The notes beneath the pieces are model-generated. The model worked only from the letters and a program-made list of their open reading frames with translations. It was not told the origin of the DNA and made no database searches. Made by a program: the position numbers and the translations under genes. From Candidatus Poribacteria bacterium (lineage in GTDB: Bacteria; Poribacteria; WGA-4E; WGA-3G): a stretch of 64,000 nt of DNA. The stretch spans positions 1-64,000 of the forward strand of contig JAPPCZ010000069.1 in the NCBI GenBank assembly GCA_028824685.1, in the 5' to 3' direction. Below, in pieces: positions 26,134 through 35,476 of this stretch. Within the stretch, counting starts at the first letter, position 1; every line of letters starts with the position of its first letter.

Positions 26134-27201
26134 CTACTGCATCCACGTATAAATCTTCCTAAGTGCAGCTTCACTCCGTGTCCACAGTGACCTTTTGAAC
26201 GGTGAAATTATTTTTGTATAACTACAGAAATCAGTTTTTTTAGCGCGATACTGTTCCTTGTGGGCAATCAACCCTTCATTTTCTGGCGGTGATGCACCGA
26301 AATCTATCCATTCATATCCTTCCTTACATGCCCATGTAATAATATGGTGAAAAATCGCATTATTCGGACGATATTGTAAATACGCAGGCACAGATGCTTC
26401 ACACCACAGCGTTACAGTCCGGTTGAAATAGAGATAAAGTAATCCCGCAATGATAGTGCCTTGATATGTTGCGATAGCAAGTTTGGCAACACCGTGCTGC
26501 AGCAGCATCTTCATAAGGGATTGAGGCTTCGGTGTACCACCTAAACGTTTTACCGTCCTAAGATACATGTCGTAGAATGTGGATAAATCCTCATCACTTT
26601 CGGTATTGGTAACCTCTACACCCGATTTTTGTGCTTTCCTCACAGCACCCCGGACCCGTTTATTGTAGGCGTGCCAGAGGGAATCAACGTCTCCGTTTGT
26701 CTTAAGAATATGTGTAAACCGTTCTGTTCGTTCATATCCAATTCTTGTTAGGAAATCCCCGTATTTTAAGGTATCCTCAGGCGAAAGCGTCCAACACAGT
26801 TCGCACCATCCTTTTTCAGTTGATGTGGTTTTAAGGTAAGTTTCAATTGTTGAAATCAGATCTTTTGGATTCACTTGTACGGTATTAATTATCTGCGGAC
26901 CACCAAACAGATTCCACGGCATAGAATACCACAATCGGATAGTTGGTATCGGTTCAAATACAAAAGCCGGTATGCCACCTATCACAGTGCCTTCTTGTTT
27001 GATCAGCAAATATACAGGATCAAGTTGTTTGAAGGAATTTGCAAGTGCATCTCGCCATGCAGACCCGTGAAAGACAGTGCTATTCGGGCATTGCCGGATA
27101 ACAGAATCCCAATCGGCACAATTTTGAGGCGTAAGAGGTTCTAAGGTGTACACACGCACATTGTAGTTGAAAAAACACTTTTTGACAAGTATTAGAGGCA
27201 C
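26134..27201 (-). CDS. FemAB/GNAT-fold acyltransferase-like protein
   Basis: A 355-aa protein of two GNAT-like halves, as in FemAB and BioF2-like proteins. Visible features are CPNSTVFHGSAWRDAL near the N-terminus, KRVRGAVRKAQKSGVEV in the middle, and a C-terminal domain with LAIATYQGTIIAGLLYLYFN, YRPNNAIFHHIITWACKEG and WIDFGASPPENEGLIAHKEQ. Related proteins transfer aminoacyl groups to peptidoglycan precursors or act in exopolysaccharide/lipid modification. The start is uncertain: GTG at 27201 or GTG at 27159, neither with a clear ribosome binding site; the second begins at the conserved region. Confidence 0.75.
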   Translation of the reverse strand: MPLILVKKCFFNYNVRVYTLEPLTPQNCADWDSVIRQCPNSTVFHGSAWRDALANSFKQLDPVYLLIKQEGTVIGGIPAFVFEPIPTIRLWYSMPWNLFGGPQIINTVQVNPKDLISTIETYLKTTSTEKGWCELCWTLSPEDTLKYGDFLTRIGYERTERFTHILKTNGDVDSLWHAYNKRVRGAVRKAQKSGVEVTNTESDEDLSTFYDMYLRTVKRLGGTPKPQSLMKMLLQHGVAKLAIATYQGTIIAGLLYLYFNRTVTLWCEASVPAYLQYRPNNAIFHHIITWACKEGYEWIDFGASPPENEGLIAHKEQYRAKKTDFCSYTKIISPFKRSLWTRSEAALRKIYTWMQ

Positions 27202-27218
27202 TTAGCAGTAGATTTGAA

Positions 27219-27248
27219 TTGTTATTTTCAAAAAAGATGTGCTATAAT
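27219..27248 (+). promoter_or_regulatory. Probable promoter for the HEAT/TPR gene
   Basis: TTGTTA (27219-27224), an 18-bp spacer and TATAAT (27243-27248), followed by AAGGAGG and the ATG at 27274. Confidence 0.5.
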
Positions 27249-27273
27249 CAATTTTAGATAAGGAGGACTAACC

Positions 27274-27927
27274 ATGCAAGCGCGTAACGGATTTTCGGAA
27301 TTAGCGATACAAATGTTCAAAAACGCAGCGGACGAGGAAAGCCTCAAAGAGCTCCTAACATCAAAATATCCTGAAGACGATCTGGTGAACTATCTTCAAA
27401 GTGAGGACCCGTATGTGGGACGTGCAGCGGCTACTGCGCTCGGATTGATAGGTAGTATGGAGGTAGTGCCTGCGTTAGTGGAAAACCTTAAGAATGACGA
27501 CCTCCGCGCTTGTCTCAACAGTGAAATCGCGTTGTGGAAAGTATGGTCCCGTTCAGGAGATGAGTCCATTGACAAAATGCTCAACGCAGGTAAAAGATCT
27601 CTTAAAAATGAGAATTTTTCAGAGGCAGTTCAACAATTTACCGCAGTAATTGAAGCTTCTCCAAATTTTGCTGAAGGGTACAATCAACGCGCGATTGCCT
27701 ATTTTATGCTGGAAGAATGGGAAAATGCACTTGCAGATTGTAAGCAGACAATTAAGCTTAATCCACACCATTTTGGGGCACTCGCAGGCATAGGACATGT
27801 TTATCTTAGATTAGGTAAAATTGATGCGGCAGTTGACGCTTATAAACAGGCATTGATTATTAATCCGAATCTTGTTTCTATTGCCGAGACAATTATGCAG
27901 CTTCGACGTGAGTTTGAAGAAGAATAA
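27274..27927 (+). CDS. HEAT-like plus TPR repeat protein
   Basis: A 217-aa soluble protein. Residues about 35-95 contain HEAT-like helices (DPYVGRAAATALGLIGSMEVVPALVENLKNDD as two linked repeats). Residues about 100-210 hold three TPR units (FSEAVQQFTAVIEASPNFAEGY, WENALADCKQTIKLNPHHFGAL, IDAAVDAYKQALIINPN). It is likely a cytosolic protein-interaction scaffold. The ribosome binding site AAGGAGG is strong. A membrane protein gene follows after 21 nt, probably in the same operon. Confidence 0.82.
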   Translation: MQARNGFSELAIQMFKNAADEESLKELLTSKYPEDDLVNYLQSEDPYVGRAAATALGLIGSMEVVPALVENLKNDDLRACLNSEIALWKVWSRSGDESIDKMLNAGKRSLKNENFSEAVQQFTAVIEASPNFAEGYNQRAIAYFMLEEWENALADCKQTIKLNPHHFGALAGIGHVYLRLGKIDAAVDAYKQALIINPNLVSIAETIMQLRREFEEE

Positions 27928-27948
27928 GTGTAGTTATAGGTAGCAATC

Positions 27949-28728
27949 ATGAATACTGTGATTGGGCGTAAGCTTTACCTAAAGAGGACATTTTTCGTTT
28001 GTATTGGTATTGCAAGTTTTCTGCAGTGGCTTATATACCAATTATTGACGCAAGCAAAACTCGGTTCATCTGCTGAATGTTTTGCGCTTGCACAGACATT
28101 CGTAGTGTTTTTGGTAGCGCCATATTTGGCAGCAATAAGCGTCCGAGTTGTAAGTAGAGGTGGTTCTTCCGCACATTTGTTATCACTTTCTCCCATCTCT
28201 TTTGGTAACCGCTTGTTGATGGGACTTGCCATCAGCCAGACTCCTCTGTTATGTTGGATATTTTTATCATCAGGTTTCGCGCTTTTTGCCAGCGACATGT
28301 CAATCGGAAAAGCAGTAAAAATGTTGGTGGTGTTGGGACTTTATAGTTTTTCAACAGGAGCAGTTGGTATGTTGGGCGCGTATGTGTTGCGGGACAACAT
28401 TTTTGGAACAGGACTAACTTATTTTTTTCTATGCATTTTAATTGGTAGCGCGTTTTTACTCATGCCTTTAGGTCGATATATCAATAACCTACAACCCGTT
28501 ATTTCGCCGGTTCTTCACCTGAACCCGCTGATTGCTGTATGTAATATCTTTGACGGAATGGATATTTTTAGAACACCCTTGTTCTATGAACGAACACCGA
28601 TTACATCTTATGATTTCTCATATCCATCTTGGTATGTTATCACTTTCTGGCAACTTTTAATAGGTGGATGCTGTTTTTTATTGACATGGCAAATGTGTAG
28701 ACCTACAAAGTTTAACTCTATTTGGTAG
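27949..28728 (+). CDS. Hypothetical multi-pass membrane protein, ABC-2-permease-like
   Basis: A 259-aa protein with about six hydrophobic segments. The second segment region FVVFLVAPYLAAISV followed by LLSLSPISFGNRLLMGLAIS resembles ABC-2 type transporter permeases, in which a cytosolic loop precedes the return helix. No ATPase gene is adjacent, so the transport assignment is tentative. It follows the HEAT/TPR gene by 21 nt on the same strand. It ends with a short charged tail. Confidence 0.55.
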   Translation: MNTVIGRKLYLKRTFFVCIGIASFLQWLIYQLLTQAKLGSSAECFALAQTFVVFLVAPYLAAISVRVVSRGGSSAHLLSLSPISFGNRLLMGLAISQTPLLCWIFLSSGFALFASDMSIGKAVKMLVVLGLYSFSTGAVGMLGAYVLRDNIFGTGLTYFFLCILIGSAFLLMPLGRYINNLQPVISPVLHLNPLIAVCNIFDGMDIFRTPLFYERTPITSYDFSYPSWYVITFWQLLIGGCCFLLTWQMCRPTKFNSIW

Positions 28729-28756
28729 ATCATTGAATTAATTAGACGCATTTATC

Positions 28757-28895
28757 TGTAGGAGGGAACTCCGGGGAATGCCTAAATGGCATTCATACCG
28801 TTGATTTGGATTCCCAACTAAGAGTCGCATTAGTCACGATTCGGAGATCGCTCCCGCCAAATGCCATACGCGCATTTGGCGTTGATTCACAGGTG
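28757..28895. repeat. Palindromic repeat element R3
   Basis: Begins TGTAGGAGGGAACTCCGGGG and later contains the inverse ATTCGGAGATCGCTCC. It resembles R2 read from the other strand, and ends in an AAATGCC...GGCATTT-type hairpin region. It lies between the membrane-protein gene and the glmM-like gene. Confidence 0.65.
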
Positions 28896-28959
28896 AGGTG
28901 TCCAATTATTTCCATATTTCACCATAGCAAAGGTTTGACTATTACCGCAGAGAAACTTC

Positions 28960-30366
28960 ATGGCTAAAACAAAAGACCCAATCATAAGCGTTTCTGGGGT
29001 TCGCGGACAGGTTGGTATTTCGCTTGATGCGCGTACCATTACCCGTTTTGCACTTGCATTTGGCACTTATGTAGGCGGTAAAACTGTGGTAATAGGGCGA
29101 GATACTCGCACCTCAAGCCCGATGATTCGGCATGCAGTACTTGCTGGACTTCTTGCCACAGGGTGTCACGTCATTGACGTGGGTTTATGTCCAACGCCGA
29201 CTGTCCTTTTGATGGCGAAAACGCTCGGTGCGCAAGGCAGTATTACCATCACAGCAAGTCATAACCCTGTAGAATGGAACGGCATAGAATTTGCATCTGA
29301 ATCTGGAAAGCTGCTCACACAGATTGAACGTGATGAATTGACACGAATCTATGAAACTGAAGATTTTACCTTAGCACCGTGGAACAAACAAGGGACACTT
29401 GAAAAATTTAAAGATGCTACCAATCATCATCTTAAGCAAATTCTCAGTTCACCGTGGCTTGATGTCGACTTAATCCGAAATGCTAAACTCAAGATAGCAC
29501 TTGATTGTGGTAACGGTGCCGGATGTGTAATTAGTCCAAACCTCTTACAAGAACTTGGTTGTCAGGTGGTAGAAATTAACTGCAAGGCAGACGGTGATTT
29601 CCGTCGTCCAGCCGAACCTACACCTGATGCTTTAGGTGAGTTGTGTGAAAAGGTCCGTGAAACACATGCAGATATAGGATTTGCCCACGATGGCGATGCA
29701 GATCGAGTTGTGATTGTTACGGATGATGGCATAGCATTAAGCGGCGAGTGGGCCATCGCTTTCGTAGCAGATTTTATTTTGAGTAAAACAAAAGGAGATA
29801 TAGTCGTCACAGTATCAACAAGCCGAATGATGGACGATATTGCAGAAAAGCACGGTGTAACACTACACCGTACGAAAGTCGGTGTGGGATGGGTGGTTGA
29901 GAAAATGCGTGAAGTCAACGCTGTTATCGGAGGTGAAGGTACAGGTGGTGTTATCTATCCTTCTATTAACTATACTACAGATGGTATTGCCTCTATCGCA
30001 GCAATTGCTCAATATCTTGCCGAATCCAAGACCACAATGACAGCACATGTTGAAGCCATGCCACACTACGAGATGTGCCGAAAAAAAATGGAGATCCCAT
30101 CACAAGAGATTGCAACACAACTCGTTGAACTTGCTCTGAAAATGTATGAGAAAGAAAGCACATCGACTGCCCAATCCGTACCATTTCTTGAGTTAACCGA
30201 CGGCATCAAGCGCGTTTGGGATGATCGATGGGTAAACATCCGTAAATCCGGAACGGAACCTGTAATTCGTGTTTTCAGTGAAGCTCCGACGGAGATGGAA
30301 GCAAAAACACTTTGTGATGAGACTCTTGAAAACTTGAAAATGTTAATGAAACAGATAAACCTTTAG
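28960..30366 (+). CDS. glmM: Phosphoglucosamine/phosphohexose mutase (GlmM-like)
   Basis: A 468-aa alpha-D-phosphohexomutase. The phosphoserine loop TASHNP places the catalytic Ser at residue 100, as in GlmM. The metal-binding loop is AHDGDADRVVIV, the sugar-binding loop GGEGTGGVIYP, and the phosphate-binding C-terminal loop IRKSGTEPVIRV. GlmM converts glucosamine-6-phosphate to glucosamine-1-phosphate for UDP-GlcNAc and cell-wall synthesis; a phosphomannomutase role is an alternative. The next gene is a YvcK-like protein, which binds UDP-GlcNAc in Bacillus, so the pair fits cell-envelope metabolism. Confidence 0.85.
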   Translation: MAKTKDPIISVSGVRGQVGISLDARTITRFALAFGTYVGGKTVVIGRDTRTSSPMIRHAVLAGLLATGCHVIDVGLCPTPTVLLMAKTLGAQGSITITASHNPVEWNGIEFASESGKLLTQIERDELTRIYETEDFTLAPWNKQGTLEKFKDATNHHLKQILSSPWLDVDLIRNAKLKIALDCGNGAGCVISPNLLQELGCQVVEINCKADGDFRRPAEPTPDALGELCEKVRETHADIGFAHDGDADRVVIVTDDGIALSGEWAIAFVADFILSKTKGDIVVTVSTSRMMDDIAEKHGVTLHRTKVGVGWVVEKMREVNAVIGGEGTGGVIYPSINYTTDGIASIAAIAQYLAESKTTMTAHVEAMPHYEMCRKKMEIPSQEIATQLVELALKMYEKESTSTAQSVPFLELTDGIKRVWDDRWVNIRKSGTEPVIRVFSEAPTEMEAKTLCDETLENLKMLMKQINL

Positions 30367-30513
30367 ATGCGTTATTTATGACAAAAAGAGTCCATTATTT
30401 TTGATGCTGAAAATCTTACATTTTCTGTCTTCAGAATTGAACGACAGTCGTATGTTGTGGTTAAGTTTACTATAAAGAAATACTAACCGCCATCTTGGTG
30501 GTTTGGAGAAATT

Positions 30514-31758
30514 ATGTCTTTGAAAATTGCCTGCATTGGCGGTGGAAGTGGATTATCCGCTCTGCTCAGCGGGATTAAGTACTATGCTAATCTGGAAACA
30601 GATAACGGAAAAATTATTGATCTGGATAGTTTGGCAGCGATCGTTACTGTTTCTGATGACGGTGGCAGCTCAGGACGTCTTATAGAAGAATTTGATGTGC
30701 TTCCGCCAGGCGATATCCGCAGACTATTATGGACGCTATCCGATGCAGACGAACTGGCGGGACTTTGGGAATACCGTTTTTCCAGTAATGGTGACCTTGG
30801 TGGACATACAATCGGAAATTTATTATTAACTGCCTTGACCGAACAATTCAAAGGTAATTTTCCAAAAGCGATCCAGGCGGCATCACGTCTCCTCGCTGTG
30901 CGTGGACAAATTATCCCTGTCACCTTGGATTACACCGTTCTCTGCGCTGAACTTGCAAACGGTGAGATCGTTCGAGGTGAATCGACCATTCCGGTACGCG
31001 AGAACCGAGAACCGATCAAACGCGTGTTTTTTGAACCGCGTGAGAACGGTAAAACACATCATGCCTCAGACGAAGATTATGAATGCCAAGCACATGAAAC
31101 AGCAATGGAGGCACTCGTTAATGCAGATGTAATAATCATCGGCCCAGGAAGCCTTTACACCAGCATCATGCCGAATCTTGTAATAAGGGGTATTGTTGAA
31201 GCAATTCAACGTTCAAACGCTGTTAAAGTATACGTATGTAATGTGATGACACAACCCGGTGAAACCGATGGTTACGCTGTCACTGACCATGTCAATGCCA
31301 TTCTTGACCACGCAAAAATACCCATTGATTATGTCTTAGTTAATAATCAACCAGCACCACAGGAAATCATGCAAGGGTATGTCCGAAATGAATTGGTTTC
31401 ACAACTTACCCGAATTCGCACTTTGTCTGACGAAGGGCTTTCAAAACTGGCTGAGGATACCGAACATCTGAAGGAGGTGCTTGACTTAGCAAAAGATATT
31501 TCAACGCTTTCTGTTGAAACAATGCAAGTTGCTGACGCTTCAAAAGTACAAGTTTCCTATAACCGCGAGCAGGAGAGGCTTGAAGAGGAAGGCATTACCG
31601 TTGTTGAAGCAGATTTAATCAGAGACATGGTTGTTACCGAAATCGGAACATGGTTAGGTGGAGAGCAGATGAACGTAATTCGCCATGATCCTGAAAAGTT
31701 AGTGATGAATCTTGTAAATATCTTCAAAAATCATCCGAAACTAAGCGAAGTCATTTAG
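30514..31758 (+). CDS. yvcK: YvcK/CofD-family UDP-sugar-binding protein (gluconeogenesis factor)
   Basis: A 414-aa protein with the Rossmann-like N-terminus IACIGGGSGLSALLSGIK, VTVSDDGGSSGRL, LPPGDIRRLL, GHTIGNLLL and DVIIIGPGSLYTSIMPNL, all conserved in YvcK. YvcK proteins regulate cell-wall and central carbon metabolism and bind UDP-GlcNAc. The family is usually about 320 aa; this one has an additional C-terminal region (TEIGTWLGGEQMNVIRHDPEKL). TTTGGAG precedes the ATG, and just before it a 7-bp hairpin (ACCGCCA/TGGTGGT, about 30485-30502) could affect translation. Confidence 0.87.
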   Translation: MSLKIACIGGGSGLSALLSGIKYYANLETDNGKIIDLDSLAAIVTVSDDGGSSGRLIEEFDVLPPGDIRRLLWTLSDADELAGLWEYRFSSNGDLGGHTIGNLLLTALTEQFKGNFPKAIQAASRLLAVRGQIIPVTLDYTVLCAELANGEIVRGESTIPVRENREPIKRVFFEPRENGKTHHASDEDYECQAHETAMEALVNADVIIIGPGSLYTSIMPNLVIRGIVEAIQRSNAVKVYVCNVMTQPGETDGYAVTDHVNAILDHAKIPIDYVLVNNQPAPQEIMQGYVRNELVSQLTRIRTLSDEGLSKLAEDTEHLKEVLDLAKDISTLSVETMQVADASKVQVSYNREQERLEEEGITVVEADLIRDMVVTEIGTWLGGEQMNVIRHDPEKLVMNLVNIFKNHPKLSEVI

Positions 31759-31760
31759 TT

Positions 31761-31797
31761 AAAAAATTAAGGGTAGGTTTTGAGAAACACTACCCTT
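31761..31797. terminator. Intrinsic terminator between yvcK and the small minus-strand gene
   Basis: AAGGGTAG (31769-31776) pairs perfectly with CTACCCTT (31790-31797). On the minus strand the stem is followed by AATTTTTT, so it is a good terminator for the small gene at 31847; on the plus strand the T tract is weak. Confidence 0.65.
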
Positions 31798-31846
31798 CTT
31801 GAAGAAAATAGAACTTATGATATTGTAAAAAGGTTTTACTGTAACA

Positions 31847-32056
31847 TTACTGCCCTAAGTGAGATATGTTGTTAGACTTAATGTGGGACGCAAATTTATC
31901 GCAAATAAATGAAAGGTTATCAATAAAATTATCCCAACGGAATTCTTCCTCTTGCGCCTTTGATGCTGCGAAATACACCGCTAATTCATAATAATCAGGT
32001 TTTCTTTCATCTAACGGTTGTGTGTCAGCGGTATATTGTTTTGAATTTTTATACAT
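31847..32056 (-). CDS. Small hypothetical protein (69 aa)
   Basis: No family recognised. The sequence is soluble, acidic and aromatic (DERKPDYYELAVYFAASKAQEEEFRW). It has an AGGGGG ribosome binding site at correct spacing before the ATG, and an intrinsic terminator with a T tract just after the stop on the same strand. These two signals make it a probable real gene despite its size. Confidence 0.5.
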   Translation of the reverse strand: MYKNSKQYTADTQPLDERKPDYYELAVYFAASKAQEEEFRWDNFIDNLSFICDKFASHIKSNNISHLGQ

Positions 32057-32180
32057 CTTGTACCCCCTAAAAGTTATAGGTTACTCCTCCCTACACGTTT
32101 TTAACGTCATCCTTAAAAGCGAGGTTTCATTTTTTTAAACGGACAAAATGCTAATTGCTTTTACATTCAACCCAAAATCT

Positions 32181-32209
32181 TTGACTTTAGCACATTTTGA
32201 AGGTATAAT
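32181..32209 (+). promoter_or_regulatory. Promoter of glnS-gltX
   Basis: TTGACT (32181-32186), a 17-bp spacer and TATAAT (32204-32209). The ATG at 32231 follows with TTAGGAGGCG six bases upstream. Confidence 0.7.
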
Positions 32210-32230
32210 TTATATTTTTAGGAGGCGTTC

Positions 32231-33973
32231 ATGAATCATCAAAAATCCGGCTCAAAAAACACCAAAAGCAACACAAATACGCGAGAAAACGACAACAATA
32301 CATCCGATACAAACTTTATCCGACAAGCAATTGAAGAAGATATAGCATCAAATAGATTTGACGGTAGGGTGCATACCCGATTCCCTCCAGAACCGAGTGG
32401 ATACCTCCATATCGGGCACGCCAAAGCCATCTGTATTAGTTTCGGTATTGCTGAAGACTATGATGGACTTTACAATCTCCGATTTGATGACAGCAACCCC
32501 ATTACAGAAGAAAGTGAATACGTAGAAGCGATTAAACGCGATGTTCATTGGCTCGGATTTGATTGGGAGGAACGCGAATTCTACGCCTCCGACTTTTTTG
32601 AGACACTCTATGAATATGCTGTAAAACTAATAGAAAAAGAAAAGGCGTATGTGTGCGATCTTACACCAGATGAAATGCGCACCTATCGCGGCACTTTGGT
32701 AACACCCGGCAAAGATAGTCCCTACCGCAACCGTTCTGTTGAAGAGAATCTAACGTTGTTCGGCGGGATGCGTAATGGTGAATTTCCTGACGGTTCTCGC
32801 ACGCTCCGCGCGAAGATTGATATGTCCAGCCCGAATCTAAATATGCGCGATCCTGTGATGTATCGCATTCTTCGTGCACATCACTACCGGCACGGGGACA
32901 ATTGGTGCATCTATCCTACTTACGATTTTACACATGGACAGTCCGATTCAATAGAAGGTGTAACGCACTCTCTGTGTGATGTTCAGTTTGAGGACCATCG
33001 ACCACTATACGATTGGTTTTTAGAATCGTTGGAAATTTATCAACCTCGGCAAATTGAGTTTGCTCGCTTAAATCTCACATACACTGTGCTTGGCAAACGA
33101 AAGCTCAAAGTTCTCGTTGAGGAGGGACACGTCAATGGATGGGATGATCCCAGACTTCCTACGCTTGCAGGTATGCGACGTCGTGGCTATACCCCCGAAT
33201 CCATCCGAAATTTTTGCAACCGAATCGGTGTATCAAAAGCCGATAACCTCATTGAAATCGGACAACTTGAATATTCTATTCGTGATGACCTGAATCGGAA
33301 CGCACCCCGTGTTATGGCAGTTCTCAATCCAGTTAAAGTGATTATTGACAACTATCCAGAAGGGCAAGTTGAAATGCTTGATGCCGATAACAATCCAGAA
33401 GATGAAAACGCAGGGACGCGGAAAATTCCATTCTCAAAAGAAATCTACATTGAACGTGAAGACTTTATGGAAGACCCGCCACGAAAATTTTATAGACTTG
33501 CTCCCGGACGAGAGGTGCGGCTAAAGCATGCATACTACATCACCTGCGAAAACGTAGTTAAAGACGAAAACACGGGTGAAATCGTTGAGATTCACTGCAC
33601 GTATGATCCAGAAACGCGTGGTGGTTGGTCAGATGATGGACGCAGAGTGCAAGGCACACTGCACTGGGTTTCTGCTGAACACGCAGTTAATGCTGAAGTG
33701 CGGCTATATGATTCGCTCTTTACAGAACGTGAACCGGAAAACGCAGCAGAGGGTGCAGATTGGATGAAATTCCTCAATCCAGATTCGTTAGAGATTCTTA
33801 ATAATTGCAAAGTTGAACCGAGTCTCCTTGATGCACCGCCTGAAAGTCGCTATCAGTTCCTACGAATGGGGTATTTTTGTGTTGATTCAGACACAACGCC
33901 AGAAAAATTGGTTTTCAATCGCACAGTACCGTTGCGAGATTCTTGGGCAAAAATTCAGAAAGGACAGAAATGA
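32231..33973 (+). CDS. glnS: Glutaminyl-tRNA synthetase
   Basis: A 580-aa class Ic aminoacyl-tRNA synthetase. The ATP site has [16 protein letters not shown] with HIGH at residues 60-63; the KMSKS-equivalent region is [26 protein letters not shown], where the usual MSKRKL is replaced by [26 protein letters not shown] is typical of GlnRS rather than GluRS. It charges tRNA-Gln directly with glutamine in the cytosol. The first about 28 residues are Asn/Ser/Lys-rich and non-conserved. It overlaps gltX by 4 nt. Confidence 0.95.
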   Translation: MNHQKSGSKNTKSNTNTRENDNNTSDTNFIRQAIEEDIASNRFDGRVHTRFPPEPSGYLHIGHAKAICISFGIAEDYDGLYNLRFDDSNPITEESEYVEAIKRDVHWLGFDWEEREFYASDFFETLYEYAVKLIEKEKAYVCDLTPDEMRTYRGTLVTPGKDSPYRNRSVEENLTLFGGMRNGEFPDGSRTLRAKIDMSSPNLNMRDPVMYRILRAHHYRHGDNWCIYPTYDFTHGQSDSIEGVTHSLCDVQFEDHRPLYDWFLESLEIYQPRQIEFARLNLTYTVLGKRKLKVLVEEGHVNGWDDPRLPTLAGMRRRGYTPESIRNFCNRIGVSKADNLIEIGQLEYSIRDDLNRNAPRVMAVLNPVKVIIDNYPEGQVEMLDADNNPEDENAGTRKIPFSKEIYIEREDFMEDPPRKFYRLAPGREVRLKHAYYITCENVVKDENTGEIVEIHCTYDPETRGGWSDDGRRVQGTLHWVSAEHAVNAEVRLYDSLFTEREPENAAEGADWMKFLNPDSLEILNNCKVEPSLLDAPPESRYQFLRMGYFCVDSDTTPEKLVFNRTVPLRDSWAKIQKGQK

Positions 33974-35430
33974 ACGGAACCCTCTCTCAAAATGACCAAG
34001 TCAGAGTTCGGATGGCACCATCACCTACTGGCTACTTACACATCGGTGGTGCGCGAACGGCTCTCTTCAATTGGCTGTTTGCCAAACATCACAACGGCAA
34101 ATTTATACTCCGAATTGACGATACGGATACGGCGCGTTCCACTGATGAGTCCATGCGCGAGATCTATCATGCGTTGAAGTGGTTGGGCATCAATTGGGAC
34201 GAGCAGTATGTCCAGTCGGATCGGAAAAGCATCTATGAAGGTTACGTTGAACAATTGCTTGAAAGTGGGAATGCATACCACTGCTATTGCACACCTGAAG
34301 AACTTGAAGAGATTCGCGCACAGGCGCGCGTTGATAAGCAAACCCGTTCCTACGATGGAAGGCACCGGCACCTGACATCGGAAGACGTAGACCGTTTTAT
34401 CGCCGAGGGCAGAAAGCCGACCGTTCGTATAAAAATGCCTGACACACCGATTCGTGTTGACGACCTCATCCTCGGTTCACGCAATATCGATCCCGATACC
34501 TTAGAGGACGAAGTGATTGTCCGCTCAAACGGGATGCCTAACTACAATCTTACCTCAATTATTGACGATGCGGAGATGCAGATAACACACGTCATTCGGG
34601 GAACAGAGCATCTCAATAATACACCGAAGCAGATTGCGATTGCGAATGCACTTGGTTTGAACCTACCTCAATTTGCACATATTCCATTGGTGCTTGATGA
34701 TACCGGTAGGAAACTCAGTAAACGCCATCACGGCGATCTCGTCGCTGTGAACCGCTACCGTGAGGAGGGATATCTGCCTGAAGCCATGCTGAACTTCGTT
34801 GTCCGACTCGGCTGGTCCTACGACGACAAGCAGGAAATCTTTTCTGTTGATGAACTCATTGAGAAATTTGATCTTGAGCGGGTTGGTAAAAGTGGGAGTG
34901 TCTTTGATATTAAGAAGTTAGAATGGCTCAACTCCCACTATATTAACCAACTTGATGTGGCAGCGCGGACAGATGCAGTGATGCCTTTCTGGGAACAAGA
35001 AGGTTTGGTGGATTCTAATACAAAACGCGATTGGCTTGAGAAAATCGTTGAGGCAGTCGGAGAACGTCTCACAACATTCCAAGATATTGTCCCACAAACA
35101 CGTTACTTCTTCACCGATGATTTTGAATATGACTCAAAAGCGGTAAAAAAATGGTGGGGTGGTTCAGACGAGAAGAAGCAAAAAACTTGTGAAATTCTGA
35201 CAAATCTCCAACAAATTTTGGAAGAAATCTCTGCGTTTGAAATAGAAACGATTGAGTCAGCGATTTGGAAGTATACAGACGAAAACGACATCAAACGCGT
35301 CGCGGCGATGCAGGCGTTGCGAATCGCGCTCACGGGTACATCGTTCGGACCGAGTCTCTTTGATATTGTTGTGCTGCTTGGCAAAGACGAGGTTTTGAAG
35401 CGGATCCCAAAGGCGATAGCGCATCTATGA
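33970..35430 (+). CDS. gltX: Glutamyl-tRNA synthetase
   Basis: A 486-aa class Ic synthetase. [20 protein letters not shown] is the ATP-binding signature, and KLSKRHHGD is the KMSKS loop. [21 protein letters not shown] and the C-terminal helical anticodon domain are typical of discriminating bacterial GluRS. I choose the ATG at 33970: it overlaps the glnS stop as ATGA and has AGAAAGGAC upstream. An in-frame ATG at 33943 lies inside glnS and lacks a site. GluRS and GlnRS are therefore translationally coupled. Confidence 0.95.
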   Translation: MNGTLSQNDQVRVRMAPSPTGYLHIGGARTALFNWLFAKHHNGKFILRIDDTDTARSTDESMREIYHALKWLGINWDEQYVQSDRKSIYEGYVEQLLESGNAYHCYCTPEELEEIRAQARVDKQTRSYDGRHRHLTSEDVDRFIAEGRKPTVRIKMPDTPIRVDDLILGSRNIDPDTLEDEVIVRSNGMPNYNLTSIIDDAEMQITHVIRGTEHLNNTPKQIAIANALGLNLPQFAHIPLVLDDTGRKLSKRHHGDLVAVNRYREEGYLPEAMLNFVVRLGWSYDDKQEIFSVDELIEKFDLERVGKSGSVFDIKKLEWLNSHYINQLDVAARTDAVMPFWEQEGLVDSNTKRDWLEKIVEAVGERLTTFQDIVPQTRYFFTDDFEYDSKAVKKWWGGSDEKKQKTCEILTNLQQILEEISAFEIETIESAIWKYTDENDIKRVAAMQALRIALTGTSFGPSLFDIVVLLGKDEVLKRIPKAIAHL

Positions 35431-35476
35431 GTCTACTGCAGAGCAGTGCACGTAAACCTCTAAAAGGAGGTCACTC

